A stretch of DNA of 64,000 bases from Paenibacillus planticolens (GTDB lineage Bacteria > Bacillota > Bacilli > Paenibacillales > NBRC-103111), in NCBI RefSeq assembly GCF_013141725.1, contig NZ_WHNZ01000064.1:205302-269301 (forward strand), given 5' to 3'. Positions 35,582-45,500 of the stretch are shown one piece after another. Below the pieces are notes generated by a model. That model saw only the letters and a list, made by a program, of their open reading frames with translations, was not told where the DNA came from and ran no database searches. The translations under genes and the position numbers were made by a program. How positions within the stretch are numbered: the stretch's first letter is position 1; the number at the start of each line of letters is the position of its first letter.

Positions 35582-36370
35582 TCAACCCTGCCTTAGCTCC
35601 GGCTCATCACTTCTTGTGACAATTAAATTACGAACTGTTTCCCGCAGACTCTCGCGCATTTCGTGAGGCGTCCCTTCGTCGGTCACTAACGTTTGAATAC
35701 GATTGAGCTCCATGCCAAACAGAAAGCCGCTGCGATTGGCCTTGGACGAATCCGCCATAAGAATCAAGTGATTGCTCTGCTCAACCATCATCTGAGCAAT
35801 TTGCAGAGGCTCCCACTTGGAATAGTAAATGCCCTGTGCGCCAAACCCCATGCAGGAAAACAGCGCTTTGTCAAAGCGATATTGGCGAAGCTCGCAGTGG
35901 AGTTTATAGCCAAACGTCATGCCGTCTTCCCCCACCTCGCCACCGACCATATAGACATTCAGCTTGCCCTTCTTTTGAACCAGATTGAGCGCGACCATCG
36001 CCGAGTTCGTCACTATGGTCAGGTTTTTATCGTCGGGAATCAACCGCGATAGCACAAGCCCGGTCGTATTGCCATCGACAAAGACACTATCTCCCTCTTC
36101 CAATAAAAGCATAGCTTCGCGGGCGATGGCCTCCTTACGCTCGAGGTTCAGCTGCATGCGATCATAATACGGCATGTCCCAGGTTGTCTGTTCTCTTTTA
36201 ACTGCGCCACCATATGTTCGGCGAACAAAGCCTTTTTCGTCCAAAATACGCAGATCCCGGCGGATTGTTTCCACCGAGACACCGTAGGTCAACATTAATT
36301 CATCTACAGAAACGCTTCCGACACGCCGCACATCCATAATAATTTCATTTCTTCGACGGACTGAGTTCAA
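35582..36370 (-). CDS. DeoR-family transcriptional regulator
   Basis: A 262-residue sugar-phosphate-responsive repressor. The N-terminal helix-turn-helix (VSVDELMLTYGVSVETIRRDLRIL, about 18-41) is followed by the DeoR signature RRTYGGA and a ribose-5-phosphate-isomerase-like sensor domain (VFVDGNTTGLVLSRLIP, NLTIVTNSAMVA, ADSSKANRSG). TTG at 36370 has GGAGG eight bases upstream. It is the last gene of the operon beginning at 42273 and probably controls it through a phosphorylated sugar; tandem CCGATGTT repeats lie at that operon's promoter. Confidence 0.9.
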   Translation of the reverse strand: MNSVRRRNEIIMDVRRVGSVSVDELMLTYGVSVETIRRDLRILDEKGFVRRTYGGAVKREQTTWDMPYYDRMQLNLERKEAIAREAMLLLEEGDSVFVDGNTTGLVLSRLIPDDKNLTIVTNSAMVALNLVQKKGKLNVYMVGGEVGEDGMTFGYKLHCELRQYRFDKALFSCMGFGAQGIYYSKWEPLQIAQMMVEQSNHLILMADSSKANRSGFLFGMELNRIQTLVTDEGTPHEMRESLRETVRNLIVTRSDEPELRQG

Positions 36371-36465
36371 CGTTACAGCCTCCCCTGCTTCTAGTAAAAC
36401 AAGGCTTCCTACATAAGCCCTAACTGCGCTTACGTAGAAAGCCTGTTCCGTATTTGTTCCTAAAC

Positions 36466-37833
36466 TTACTTGAATTCTTTGAGCGCTTTCGTGGAGTCAG
36501 CCTGCGCCTTCTTCAGCGCATCTGCCGGAGATAATTTGCCAGCCGTCATCGCTTGCAAAGCTTCTCCAACCGCTGTATCCATCTTGCTGCGTGCAGCGCT
36601 CGATACATCGATTCGTGCGTAAGGGAATACTTCTTCGAAAGCCTGCTTCTTCTGCGGGTTATCCATATAATTCTTCTTCAATAAATCCGTATTCTGTGCA
36701 GATAGGGTTGCCGGGAAATAACCTGTCTTCGCTGCATAGATCGATTGCGCCTTAGATTCAGCGAAGTATTTCATGAATAACCAGCCTGCCAGCTGCTTCT
36801 CTGGCGTCGTTTTGAACAGGACTTGATTGCCGCCATACAATTCAGTCACTTTGCTTCCGCTCTTGCCTTGCGGAATCAACGTGATGCCCCACTTGAATTT
36901 ATCCTTCACCAAATCAAGCTTCGAGCTTGTACGGGCCGTCGTGCCGATCTCCATAGCTGCTCTGCCGTTCGTGAATTCCTGCTCCGTGTCTTGAGCGAAT
37001 AGAATCGCTTTCTTATCAACCAAATTCTTGATCATCCCAGCCAGTTCCAATGCCTGCGGATTGTCGTAATTAACGCCGCTTTGATCCAAATTAATCGGGT
37101 CGATTCCGTAAGTACGCAGCCATGTGCGGAACGTTCCGCCATTATTGCCATTCCCCATGACCAAAGCGGGAGTACCTGTTTTTTCTGTGATATCCAGCGC
37201 CATCTTTTCAAATTCCTGCCAAGTTGCTGCCGGCTTCTCATAGCCTGCTTTCTTAAGCAGATCCAAGTTGTAATAAACGCCCATAGAAGAGTTGCCATGC
37301 GGCCAGCTCATCGTCTTGCCATTATATTCAGGAATACGCTGGCGAGCCAATACGCCTGGCATGATGTCATCGAGCGCCGCTTTATTCAGCCCGTTAACCG
37401 GATCGTTGATATAGTCGTCGAGCGGCACAATTTTATCTGCTTTCATGTATTCCAACGTATCGCTCTCGTAAGACATCGCTACTGCGGGAAGACCCCCACC
37501 TTGCAGGGAAGCACGCACTTTTTTATTCAGATCGTCATACGAGCCTTGGAATACTTCTTTGACAATAATTTTGCCTTCGTATTCCTTGTTAAAAGCGGCC
37601 ACCATCTCTTTGATTGCATCCCCATAGATCGTAGCTTGAATATGCCAGAAATCGATGGTAATCGGCCCGTTTTTTCCAAGTTCAATGCCTTTCGCTACTT
37701 GAGATTCTGCTTTTTTATCCGGTTGAGTGCCGGCAGGTGCTGCCTGCTGCGGTGATCCGCAACCGATGGTTGCAAAAAGCAAAAGGGTTGCCATTGAAGC
37801 TTTCCAAGCGGGAAACAATTTCGTTAAATACAT
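36466..37833 (-). CDS. UgpB-like extracellular solute-binding lipoprotein
   Basis: A 455-residue binding protein with a lipobox ending at Cys25 (LLLFATIGC) and the family 1 solute-binding body (ITIDFWHIQATIYGDAIKEMVAAFNKEYEGKI, FTNGRAAMEIGTTAR, GGNQVLFKTTPEKQLAGWLFMKYF). The sequence type is that of sugar/glycerol-3-phosphate binders. GGGAGTG six bases before ATG 37833 fixes the start; the longer frame lacks a signal. It works with the permeases at 40282 and 41197. Having the binding protein fourth in the operon, after an HAD and an MBL enzyme, is unusual. Confidence 0.9.
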   Translation of the reverse strand: MYLTKLFPAWKASMATLLLFATIGCGSPQQAAPAGTQPDKKAESQVAKGIELGKNGPITIDFWHIQATIYGDAIKEMVAAFNKEYEGKIIVKEVFQGSYDDLNKKVRASLQGGGLPAVAMSYESDTLEYMKADKIVPLDDYINDPVNGLNKAALDDIMPGVLARQRIPEYNGKTMSWPHGNSSMGVYYNLDLLKKAGYEKPAATWQEFEKMALDITEKTGTPALVMGNGNNGGTFRTWLRTYGIDPINLDQSGVNYDNPQALELAGMIKNLVDKKAILFAQDTEQEFTNGRAAMEIGTTARTSSKLDLVKDKFKWGITLIPQGKSGSKVTELYGGNQVLFKTTPEKQLAGWLFMKYFAESKAQSIYAAKTGYFPATLSAQNTDLLKKNYMDNPQKKQAFEEVFPYARIDVSSAARSKMDTAVGEALQAMTAGKLSPADALKKAQADSTKALKEFK

Positions 37834-37924
37834 GGTTTTCACTCCCTCGATTTGTATATGACGAAAAGCATCATTACCATTTAGATCCAATGAAAAAAGG
37901 TAGGTTTAGCTTGTAATCTGTTTA

Positions 37925-39352
37925 TCAGCTTCTAATCTGTTTACCAACGAGTTCAGACAGCTCAAAGCTTTCTCCAGGAGCCGGACAATACTTGCTTATG
38001 CCGCCACTGTTGAACATCGACGGGTGCAAGCTATGCAAAGGGACGACTACTTTCGGAGAAATCCGCGTCGTTAATTCGGTGATCTCCTGCGGCGCCGCAT
38101 GTCCCCCCGTTGCACAATAGCGATACTGGACACCAAATTCAGTGAGCCATTTCAGGAGCGTTTCATCCGATGGTGTCAGCGGATTACCGTCAGCATGGAC
38201 ATAGATCGATGCCGCCGTGCGTGAACCGAAGGTTTCCAATTCCGCTATAAGAGGTGTGTGTGGATAAGTGAGATAGACGGCATACGCCGATTTATTGGCC
38301 GTAATTTCATTCAGCGTTATGGACTCGTAAGGAAGATCAACTTCCTTGATAGGATGCGGCCCCTTTGCCCATTGCGGCGTGCTCAAAAGCCGAATGACAT
38401 CTTGATCGACATCAAGTGCTTGATGTCCAGCTAGCACCGTTAGTCTCGAGGAGGCTTCCCTCCACAGCACGGCTGTACTTTCGTCCATCACAAGCTGACG
38501 ACCCGCTTCCTGTGTGCGGACAATTAAATCAGCGACACGTTCCACGTTGCGAGCGAGAATATTAACGTACACCAAGCCCTCCGTATCTTCCATCGCCCGG
38601 CGGCATTCTACAGCCACCTCAACTTCAAGCCGATCCTTCGGCTTGCGGAACAACGTGTCCGGACGCATCCGTGTGCCTTCCGTGATTAGCAGTTCCACTC
38701 CGACGCTTTGGCAGCGTTCAATGAATCGATCCATGCGATACGAATTCCGTCCATGTCGACGCCAATCGGCTGTGAAAGCGATCCTATGCTGCGGTCCGTG
38801 AATAATGAAGCCCGTAACCCCAGGACTGTCATGATCCACCTCGATAAATTCAATGCGGAAAGTACCAAAATCGACAACCTGTCCATCTTCGATGAGACGA
38901 ATATCTGCTTGCGTACCTTCATACTCGCCTGCAGCTACGACAGCTTCATACACCGCATAAGCGTCGCGATGCATCCAAACAGGAAGACCTGCACGCAGTG
39001 AAGGGAGCAGAGCCATATGGTCTTGATGAATGTGGCTCACAAAGCCATGCAAGTTGTTCACGTGCGGCAAACGGTCTATGTCCCATACTTGTGTAAGCTC
39101 AGCTTCCCCAACATCGCCCAGCAAGGCAGGATCGTATAACCCCAATACTGGAGGTGCCATCCGTGTCAGCAAAAAACTCCGGATCCCAAAGTCAGAGCAA
39201 ACGCTAACTTCATTTTTAAAAAATCCACGTGCCATACCAAGATCAAAAACAATGCCAGTATCCCCACAGCTGTATAAGATGTGTACACCGCCAATCGTGG
39301 TCAACCCACCATAAAACGTTATGCGCTCCTCAAGTTGATGACTCTGATTCAT
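37925..39352 (-). CDS. RNase J-like metallo-beta-lactamase-fold hydrolase
   Basis: A 475-residue protein with the metal-binding motif HIHQDH (about residue 106-111, preceded by GFVS), FTADWRRHG and a C-terminal VPLHSLHPS resembling the RNase J/beta-CASP group. It is much shorter than RNase J itself. Located in a sugar ABC operon between a HAD phosphatase and the binding protein, it may be a phosphodiesterase acting on the imported substrate rather than an RNase (inference). The ATG at 39352 is preferred: GAGGAGG is eight bases upstream, while the ATG at 39358 abuts it. Confidence 0.75.
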   Translation of the reverse strand: MNQSHQLEERITFYGGLTTIGGVHILYSCGDTGIVFDLGMARGFFKNEVSVCSDFGIRSFLLTRMAPPVLGLYDPALLGDVGEAELTQVWDIDRLPHVNNLHGFVSHIHQDHMALLPSLRAGLPVWMHRDAYAVYEAVVAAGEYEGTQADIRLIEDGQVVDFGTFRIEFIEVDHDSPGVTGFIIHGPQHRIAFTADWRRHGRNSYRMDRFIERCQSVGVELLITEGTRMRPDTLFRKPKDRLEVEVAVECRRAMEDTEGLVYVNILARNVERVADLIVRTQEAGRQLVMDESTAVLWREASSRLTVLAGHQALDVDQDVIRLLSTPQWAKGPHPIKEVDLPYESITLNEITANKSAYAVYLTYPHTPLIAELETFGSRTAASIYVHADGNPLTPSDETLLKWLTEFGVQYRYCATGGHAAPQEITELTTRISPKVVVPLHSLHPSMFNSGGISKYCPAPGESFELSELVGKQIRS

Positions 39353-39366
39353 CCGCATTTCCTCCT

Positions 39367-40212
39367 CTAAATTTTGCTATATTTGACCTGTTGAATATCC
39401 TTCAAAAGAGCCGCTAATTCATCGAGCGTCGTCATTCGTACATCCCACGGGGACGGATCGGAAGATGGATATGCGGATATCCATGCCGTACGCCCGCCTA
39501 ATTTACGCACCGGATACAGATCATTCCAAGCATGATCGCCGATCGAGAGAATCTGTTCGGGCCGCAGTCCCTCCCGTTTCATCAGCTCATTCATGTAATG
39601 TTCCAACCCTGTCGGCTTCCCCGCACCGTAAACGATATCGGTAAACAAATCGCTGCTGCCGAGCGCTGCAATAAATTCACGACCTGTATTCTCCGGCGAA
39701 TTCGTGAGCAGGAGCTTCATCCGAACATCAGTCAATTGACCGATAGCCTCATACAATCCTGCATGGCGTTCAAAACTGGACGCACCCTGGAGCATTTCCT
39801 TGCGCACTTGCTGAAAGGCTTGCTGACGCTGCGCTTCCTCTATGCCATACTTGACGGTAAAGATGCTAACCAAGCTCCATGCATCGCCTGCATAAATAAC
39901 TGGGATGTTTGTCGATTGATTGGTCTCAACATCCGCTTCCGTCCCTTTCCAAGTGTAATGAGTCACATGCAGCTGGTCTCCAAGCGTTTCCCTGGTCCAC
40001 GTATCCGTACTCGGATGATACCAGTTTCCAATGCTGCTTGTGTGCTTGCCTTCCAGCAGACACTCCATTTCCTCTAGAATCTCATCCAGACTTGCCGCGT
40101 AGTTGCCCTCATGAAATAACAATTCCAAATATCGTTTGTAAAATTTACCATCCTGATAAAGCGTACCGTCTAAGTCAAACAAGACGACTTCTATCTCATG
40201 CAGCCAATCCAT
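39367..40212 (-). CDS. HAD-superfamily phosphatase
   Basis: A 281-residue haloacid-dehalogenase-type hydrolase: motif I DLDGTLYQDG (nucleophile Asp about residue 13), motif II LLLTNSPEN, motif III Lys in GAGKPTGLEHY, motif IV SIGDHAWND. It removes phosphate from a small metabolite. GGAGG eight bases upstream fixes ATG 40212. It sits 15 bases before the MBL-fold gene and downstream of two permeases, which suggests that the transported compound is phosphorylated (inference). Confidence 0.85.
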   Translation of the reverse strand: MDWLHEIEVVLFDLDGTLYQDGKFYKRYLELLFHEGNYAASLDEILEEMECLLEGKHTSSIGNWYHPSTDTWTRETLGDQLHVTHYTWKGTEADVETNQSTNIPVIYAGDAWSLVSIFTVKYGIEEAQRQQAFQQVRKEMLQGASSFERHAGLYEAIGQLTDVRMKLLLTNSPENTGREFIAALGSSDLFTDIVYGAGKPTGLEHYMNELMKREGLRPEQILSIGDHAWNDLYPVRKLGGRTAWISAYPSSDPSPWDVRMTTLDELAALLKDIQQVKYSKI

Positions 40213-40281
40213 CTGTTGTTCCTCCAGCATGTTTCGTTATTGTTTGTTGTTTGCTTGAAAACCTAGGCATTCGGCTTGGAC

Positions 40282-41175
40282 CTATCCTTTAAGCCCAGCT
40301 GAAGTAATGCCTTGATGAAACCAACGCTGCGCAATCAAATACAGGACGACAATCGGAGCGATTGTAAAAGTGGCGGCCGCCATCAAATGATGATAATTGG
40401 GCCCTTCTTCACTAACAAAATATAACAAACCCACTTGCAGCGGCCTGAGCGCTTCACTCGAAGTAATCAACAATGGCCAGAGTACACCGTTCCATTTTCC
40501 AATAAATGCAAGTAATGCAGTCGTAATTAATGAGGGAAGCACCAATGGCAGCAGCACGGACCACAGATATCGGCCGCTCGACATGCCATCCACTTGAGCA
40601 GCCTCCCAATACTCCTTTTGAACGGATAGAAAAGCCTGCCTTAATAAAAATATTGTGAAAGCTTCCGCCAAAAACGGCAGCATCATGCCCATGTAACTGT
40701 CATACAAGCCTTGCCCCCCGTTCCCCGCCCAGTTGTTGCCGCCTGCAAAAGGAATATGCCGCATCGTCACGAAGTTAGGGACCAGCGTAACATCATAGGG
40801 AATGAGCATGGTGATCACCACGAGCATAAAAATGAGATTGCGACCGCGAAAAGAAAAATGGGTAATAGCAAAAGCAATCGGCACACATACGAGTAGTTGG
40901 AGCGCTGTACCCACACCGGCAATCAGCACTGTATTTACAAAATATCGTTGAAACGTCGATTCCGGTTTTAACCATGCTTCCACGTAGTTCTTTAAATGCC
41001 ATGCTTCGGGAAGCCACGTTGGCGGCATTCGATTAATTTCCTCCGTACTTTTGAGCGAAGTCAGAATCATCCATACGAATGGGAACACCACGCAGCAGGC
41101 TAACAATACCGTGCTAATCCACACGATCAGCCATAAAATTTTGGAAGAACGACTTGATCCTACCCAACTATACAT
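40282..41175 (-). CDS. Sugar ABC transporter permease (UgpE/MalG type)
   Basis: A 297-residue membrane permease with about six helices; the EAA loop reads YWEAAQVDGMSSGRYLWSVLLPLVLPS (about residues 188-214). C-terminal QRWFHQGITSAGLKG is typical of the MalG/UgpE group. It starts 21 bases after the partner permease stop, behind GGAGGAAGG. An ATPase is not encoded nearby. Confidence 0.92.
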   Translation of the reverse strand: MYSWVGSSRSSKILWLIVWISTVLLACCVVFPFVWMILTSLKSTEEINRMPPTWLPEAWHLKNYVEAWLKPESTFQRYFVNTVLIAGVGTALQLLVCVPIAFAITHFSFRGRNLIFMLVVITMLIPYDVTLVPNFVTMRHIPFAGGNNWAGNGGQGLYDSYMGMMLPFLAEAFTIFLLRQAFLSVQKEYWEAAQVDGMSSGRYLWSVLLPLVLPSLITTALLAFIGKWNGVLWPLLITSSEALRPLQVGLLYFVSEEGPNYHHLMAAATFTIAPIVVLYLIAQRWFHQGITSAGLKG

Positions 41176-41196
41176 CCCTTCCTCCTCCCTCCTGCA

Positions 41197-42273
41197 TTAA
41201 TGCATATAGTGAACTTTTTTCTCACCGTAACGCAGCTGCAGCCAGGTTAATCCAAGCAAGAGTACGAACAGCACCATAGAAACTGCCGATGCATAACCAA
41301 CTTGACCATACACATAGAAGCTTCTAAAAATATACAGGGGCAGCGACATCGTGGAACCCAACGGTCCACCTTCTCCGCCAGAGAAAACATAGAAAGCATT
41401 AAACGATTCGAACGCACCAATAACCGATACAATAACGAGTAAAAACCAAGTTGGCGAAAGCAGTGGCAGCGTGATATGACGGATCGTATGCCAAGTCCTA
41501 GCTCCATCCATCCTGGCGGACTCCGTCAGATCATGCGGAATTTGCGTCAAACCTGACAAGAACACAACAATCTGAAAGCCCAGGCTGCTCCATATCGAGA
41601 ACAATATGATCACACCGAGCGCCCAGGTCGGACCTGCGAACGCCGTTGGGATTGAAGAAGGCCAGTGTCCGCCGAGCGACTGAATCAGCTTGATCAGAAT
41701 TGGATCGGGATCCGTCAACCATTGCTGAGGCGTCATTCCGAAGTAGCGTACAGCCCAATTCGCGAGACCCACACTCGGATGGAAAATCCATTTAAATACA
41801 ATTGCTGCAGCTACCTGAGAAGTAATGTACGGGAGGAAAAAGAGGACGCGCAGCAAGGTTCTCCCTTTCGTTATATGAAACAATACATAAGCAACAAAGA
41901 ATGAAAGTAACAATGACAAGGGAATCGTGCCGATCGCGTAAAATAGGGTGACGATGAAGCCTTGTCCGACAGAACCGAGCTGTAAGCCGACGATTGGATC
42001 TTGCACAACGAGCTCCTCCGTAAAAATACGGATGTAATTATCGAATCCGATGAATCGCTCCGGCACGTAGCCCCACTTCCAGAAACTCATCCATATGCCG
42101 AACAAAAGCGGCCAATAACGAAAAAGCAATAGCAGAGCCAGCGCCGGAAGGGCATAACACAATCCCGTCCACGCTTCTTGTGCTTTTCTTCGGGAGCGCG
42201 ATTTGACTACCACACGCTCCCTTAATATGGTATTAGGCTTCGTGTTATAAGCAGCAGCTTCTTTCGTTATCAC
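41197..42273 (-). CDS. Sugar ABC transporter permease (UgpA/MalF type)
   Basis: A 358-residue permease with ALPALALLLLFRYWPLLFGIWMSF at the first helix and the EAA loop LTESARMDGARTWHTIRHITLP. It is the first gene of the operon that continues with MalG-type permease, HAD, MBL, binding protein and DeoR genes. The GTG start at 42273 is supported by GAGGAG seven bases upstream. A promoter with tandem CCGATGTT repeats lies about 75 bases upstream. Confidence 0.92.
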   Translation of the reverse strand: MITKEAAAYNTKPNTILRERVVVKSRSRRKAQEAWTGLCYALPALALLLLFRYWPLLFGIWMSFWKWGYVPERFIGFDNYIRIFTEELVVQDPIVGLQLGSVGQGFIVTLFYAIGTIPLSLLLSFFVAYVLFHITKGRTLLRVLFFLPYITSQVAAAIVFKWIFHPSVGLANWAVRYFGMTPQQWLTDPDPILIKLIQSLGGHWPSSIPTAFAGPTWALGVIILFSIWSSLGFQIVVFLSGLTQIPHDLTESARMDGARTWHTIRHITLPLLSPTWFLLVIVSVIGAFESFNAFYVFSGGEGGPLGSTMSLPLYIFRSFYVYGQVGYASAVSMVLFVLLLGLTWLQLRYGEKKVHYMH

Positions 42274-42345
42274 TTAGAATCTCCTCTCTGATCTGCCTAT
42301 TGTTTGCCTTACTTCATTATTGTAGCTAGCAAATGTTTGGCAGTA

Positions 42346-42389
42346 ATTATAGATAGTTTAAGAAATTGTTGCCGATGTTACCGATGTTT
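42346..42389 (-). promoter_or_regulatory. Promoter with tandem operator-like repeats for the UgpA-type operon
   Basis: Minus-strand TATAAT at 42351-42346 is 17 bases from a weak CGGCAA -35 (42374-42369). The repeat CCGATGTTA-CCGATGTTT (plus strand 42372-42389) overlaps and precedes the -35. The DeoR-type regulator encoded at the end of the operon is the obvious candidate binder. Confidence 0.45.
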
Positions 42390-42459
42390 ACACAAATCGT
42401 TATCCATTGTTGTCAGAACGGTCATCATACTGAGAATAACGGGCATTTTAGGCATAAAA

Positions 42460-42511
42460 AGAGCAAATAAAAGACTCTATCCCCCTGATTGAATGGGGCA
42501 TAGAGTCTTTT
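42460..42511 (-). terminator. Intrinsic terminator of the giant arabinofuranosidase gene
   Basis: AAAGACTCTAT...CCCC / GGGG.ATAGAGTCTTT (42470-42510) makes a long stem 10 bases after the stop at 42521. On the minus strand TTTTATTTG follows. Confidence 0.85.
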
Positions 42512-42520
42512 ATTTAACAA

Positions 42521-45500
42521 TTATTGAATTTGTAGAATCAACCTTGCCACAATCGCAAGATCACTGATATCAATGACACCGTCATGATTGACATCGGCGG
42601 ATTTAGCAAGCGCCCAATCCTCGTCGGCCGACGTTTTGCCATAATACTTCGCTACAATCGCCAAATCACCGATACTGACTTTACCGCTGCCGTCCACATC
42701 TCCAGGAATGCGCGTATCGACATAGGTGATGTGTACCCTTTGGGAAGTGTCTTCCAGCTGAGTTTCCACCCCATGGCCATTGGATACAACCGCATTGGAT
42801 AAGGAGATTACCGTTTCCGTCGTGGCGATGACTGGTTTCGCTTTGAAATGAAGCTTAATCAGCCCTCCGTCGCCTTTCACCGCATTATCATCTCCTAAGC
42901 TTGCCACAAGGAGCCGGATTCCCTTTTCTTGAATTCCTTTTTCACTTACGATGTTAACTCCCTTGCTTAAAGCTTCAGAAGATATATACGTTACTTTTTC
43001 CGGATCATACATGAAGGTCAGATCCTGTGCATAGATGCTGTCGTTTACATTCGTCAAACCGTAAGTCAAATCGAAGTCTTGACCGGCATAGACATTGTCC
43101 GGTACCGAGATTGAAACTTTGAGATCCTTTTTCACCAACTGTAATCCGCTTATTGCCGTCTGCAGGTTTGCAGCCTCAGCATCCACTTCTGCCTGGGTTG
43201 CATTCGCATTATTCATCACTGTTAATGCTGAGCTTAGTGCATTCTGAAGTGCTGCCCATGTTGCCGGCGTATAGTGCGACTGTGTTAAGCCTTGTGCCTC
43301 ATCCATTTTATTCTGCAAGGCAGATTTGTCCGCTGACTTAGAAGGAGTTACTTTTACAGTTGCTGTTACCCCTGCTCCAGGAAGGTAGCCATCCTTTGGA
43401 GGTATTCCGAAGTAAGGTGTTCCATCCTTATGCCAGTAAATAACCGCTACGCGTGCATATCTTGTTGCGTCATATAAAGGACTGTACCCCGATACGCCTG
43501 AATATCCCTGATTAGGACGCGCATGGTAAGACAAGATCGCTGTCTTGCCGTCCTCAGCCTCGGTAAATGTTGCATGGCCAGGTCCAAACTGTTGATTCTC
43601 CTGGGAGCCAATCATTAATGGATATGGCGTCTTTTTCCACGAAGCCGGATCCAAAAGATCGGTGTTCGGAGAATCGACTGCTGTCAATAAACCTATACTG
43701 TAGGTGGAGTCGGTGGAGCCTGCTGCGTAACCCATGAATATTTTACCGTTCTTCTTCATGACAGTCGGGCCTTCCAGCACCCGATCCGCTCTACGTTCCC
43801 ATGTATATTCTGGGAATGCAATGGTTACCTGCTGACTGTCAAGGGTGGTGCGGCTGGTCATTTTGGCAATGTTAATTAAAGAGTTGCTGCCAGGTTTATG
43901 CGCCCAAGCCATATACCATTCATTGTTGTGCTGAAATACGGTAGCGTCAAGGTCAAAGATTTCACCGCTAATCGTAACCTTGGTTATATCGGACCAGTTG
44001 CCTGTCATGGGGTCCTGAGAGTCGCATTCAATTTCGTATACACGCAGGTCAAAATTCGAACTCACTTTACCACCGGCAAAGTAAATGACCCATTTTCCTT
44101 CCGTTTCGCCTGGGAACTTCATATAGTGAATTTCAGGAGCCCAGATATGGTACGATGCATCTCCAGATGGCTTTCTCAAGAAGACAGTTCTTTCTGCCGC
44201 AGTTGATAGACCCTCTATTGTTGCAGCTCTTCTTATGGCAACACGGTCATACTGGTAATCTTTAGAACCATTATGGCTATAGTCCATATAGGAGGAGGTA
44301 TAGTAGTAATATCCGTCCGGTCCTTTAAATATGTCAGGGTCAGCGCCGTTTTTATTAATAGGATTCATATAATTCGGAGCGCCCTCCACTAAGCCTGTTG
44401 CAGTAAATGTTCCTTCTTTGGAATAACTGTTAGCATCTATCGTGTCCCAGTTAATGGATTTCTGAATCGAAGTCCCATCGCTATACTGCACATGCGTCGT
44501 ACTTGGCAGTACAGGAGCCTGCCCTGCAGATGTCGTAATCGTTATTCCGTCCTGATCCGTTCCTAACGGAATCGTCGGTGTTCCAAGTTGTGAAATGACA
44601 TTATCCAACGTTCGTTGGGATACCGTAACAACACTTCCGACAAGTGCGCCGTCGGGAGGATTGCTGACGCTAACACCTGTAGGAACAGCTGCAGGATAAT
44701 CCGTTCCAGAATATGGAGCAGCGGTTGAGACTGTCGTAAATGTCTTATCAATCGTATTATAATAGTTTTTGTTTGAAGCATCGCTCCACATGATCACATA
44801 GTTATCATTTGCAGCATTGTACTTGAGCTGTGGCTTAAGAGGGAAAACAGAGCCGCTGCTAACCGTAATTAATTTCTGGTTGTTCCAGTTCAGAAGATCG
44901 GTAGAATCCCAGTAATTAATGGTTACGTCTGAAACAGCGCCAGTGTTTCTGACAGTCGTTGCTAATAATACGTAGGTTCCGTCTCCTTTTTGGAAAATAA
45001 ACGGATCACGGAACTGCTTCGCAGCAGCGTTATTATAAGCGGTTGTGCTTGTGCTTGTGGTTGCCACTTTGTAGAAAAGCATACCTTTGTTGTCATTCAA
45101 TGCCGTCCATTTTACTCCATCTGCACTATAAGCAAGGTGCAGGCTGTCATCATAGAAACTCATGTAATTGTTATTTGACCCTGTTGTCCCCAATGTTTTG
45201 CTATATGCCATTACATAGAGGCCAACATCAGTTGGGTCCGAATCCAGTGACACGATTTCTTCGTTTGATTTTACCGTCACCCCGTTCAGGCTCACGTTTG
45301 CCCACAATTTCACGGCTTTCGCCTTGCCTGATTGGCCGATTGCAGCTTTGCCGTCAAGATCAAAAGTGATGATTTCAGGATGATCTGTACCATAAGTAAT
45401 CGCTGCTGTACTGAGATCTGCAGAACGCTTGTCGCTCAATTGGCTGTCGGTAATGTTCAGTCTGACTGTATCTCCAGCTTTGGCATACGCCTTGTTCGCA

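Noticed and set aside
37081..37755. Plus-strand frame of 224 codons inside the UgpB-like gene
   Set aside because: Antisense shadow of a recognised lipoprotein gene.
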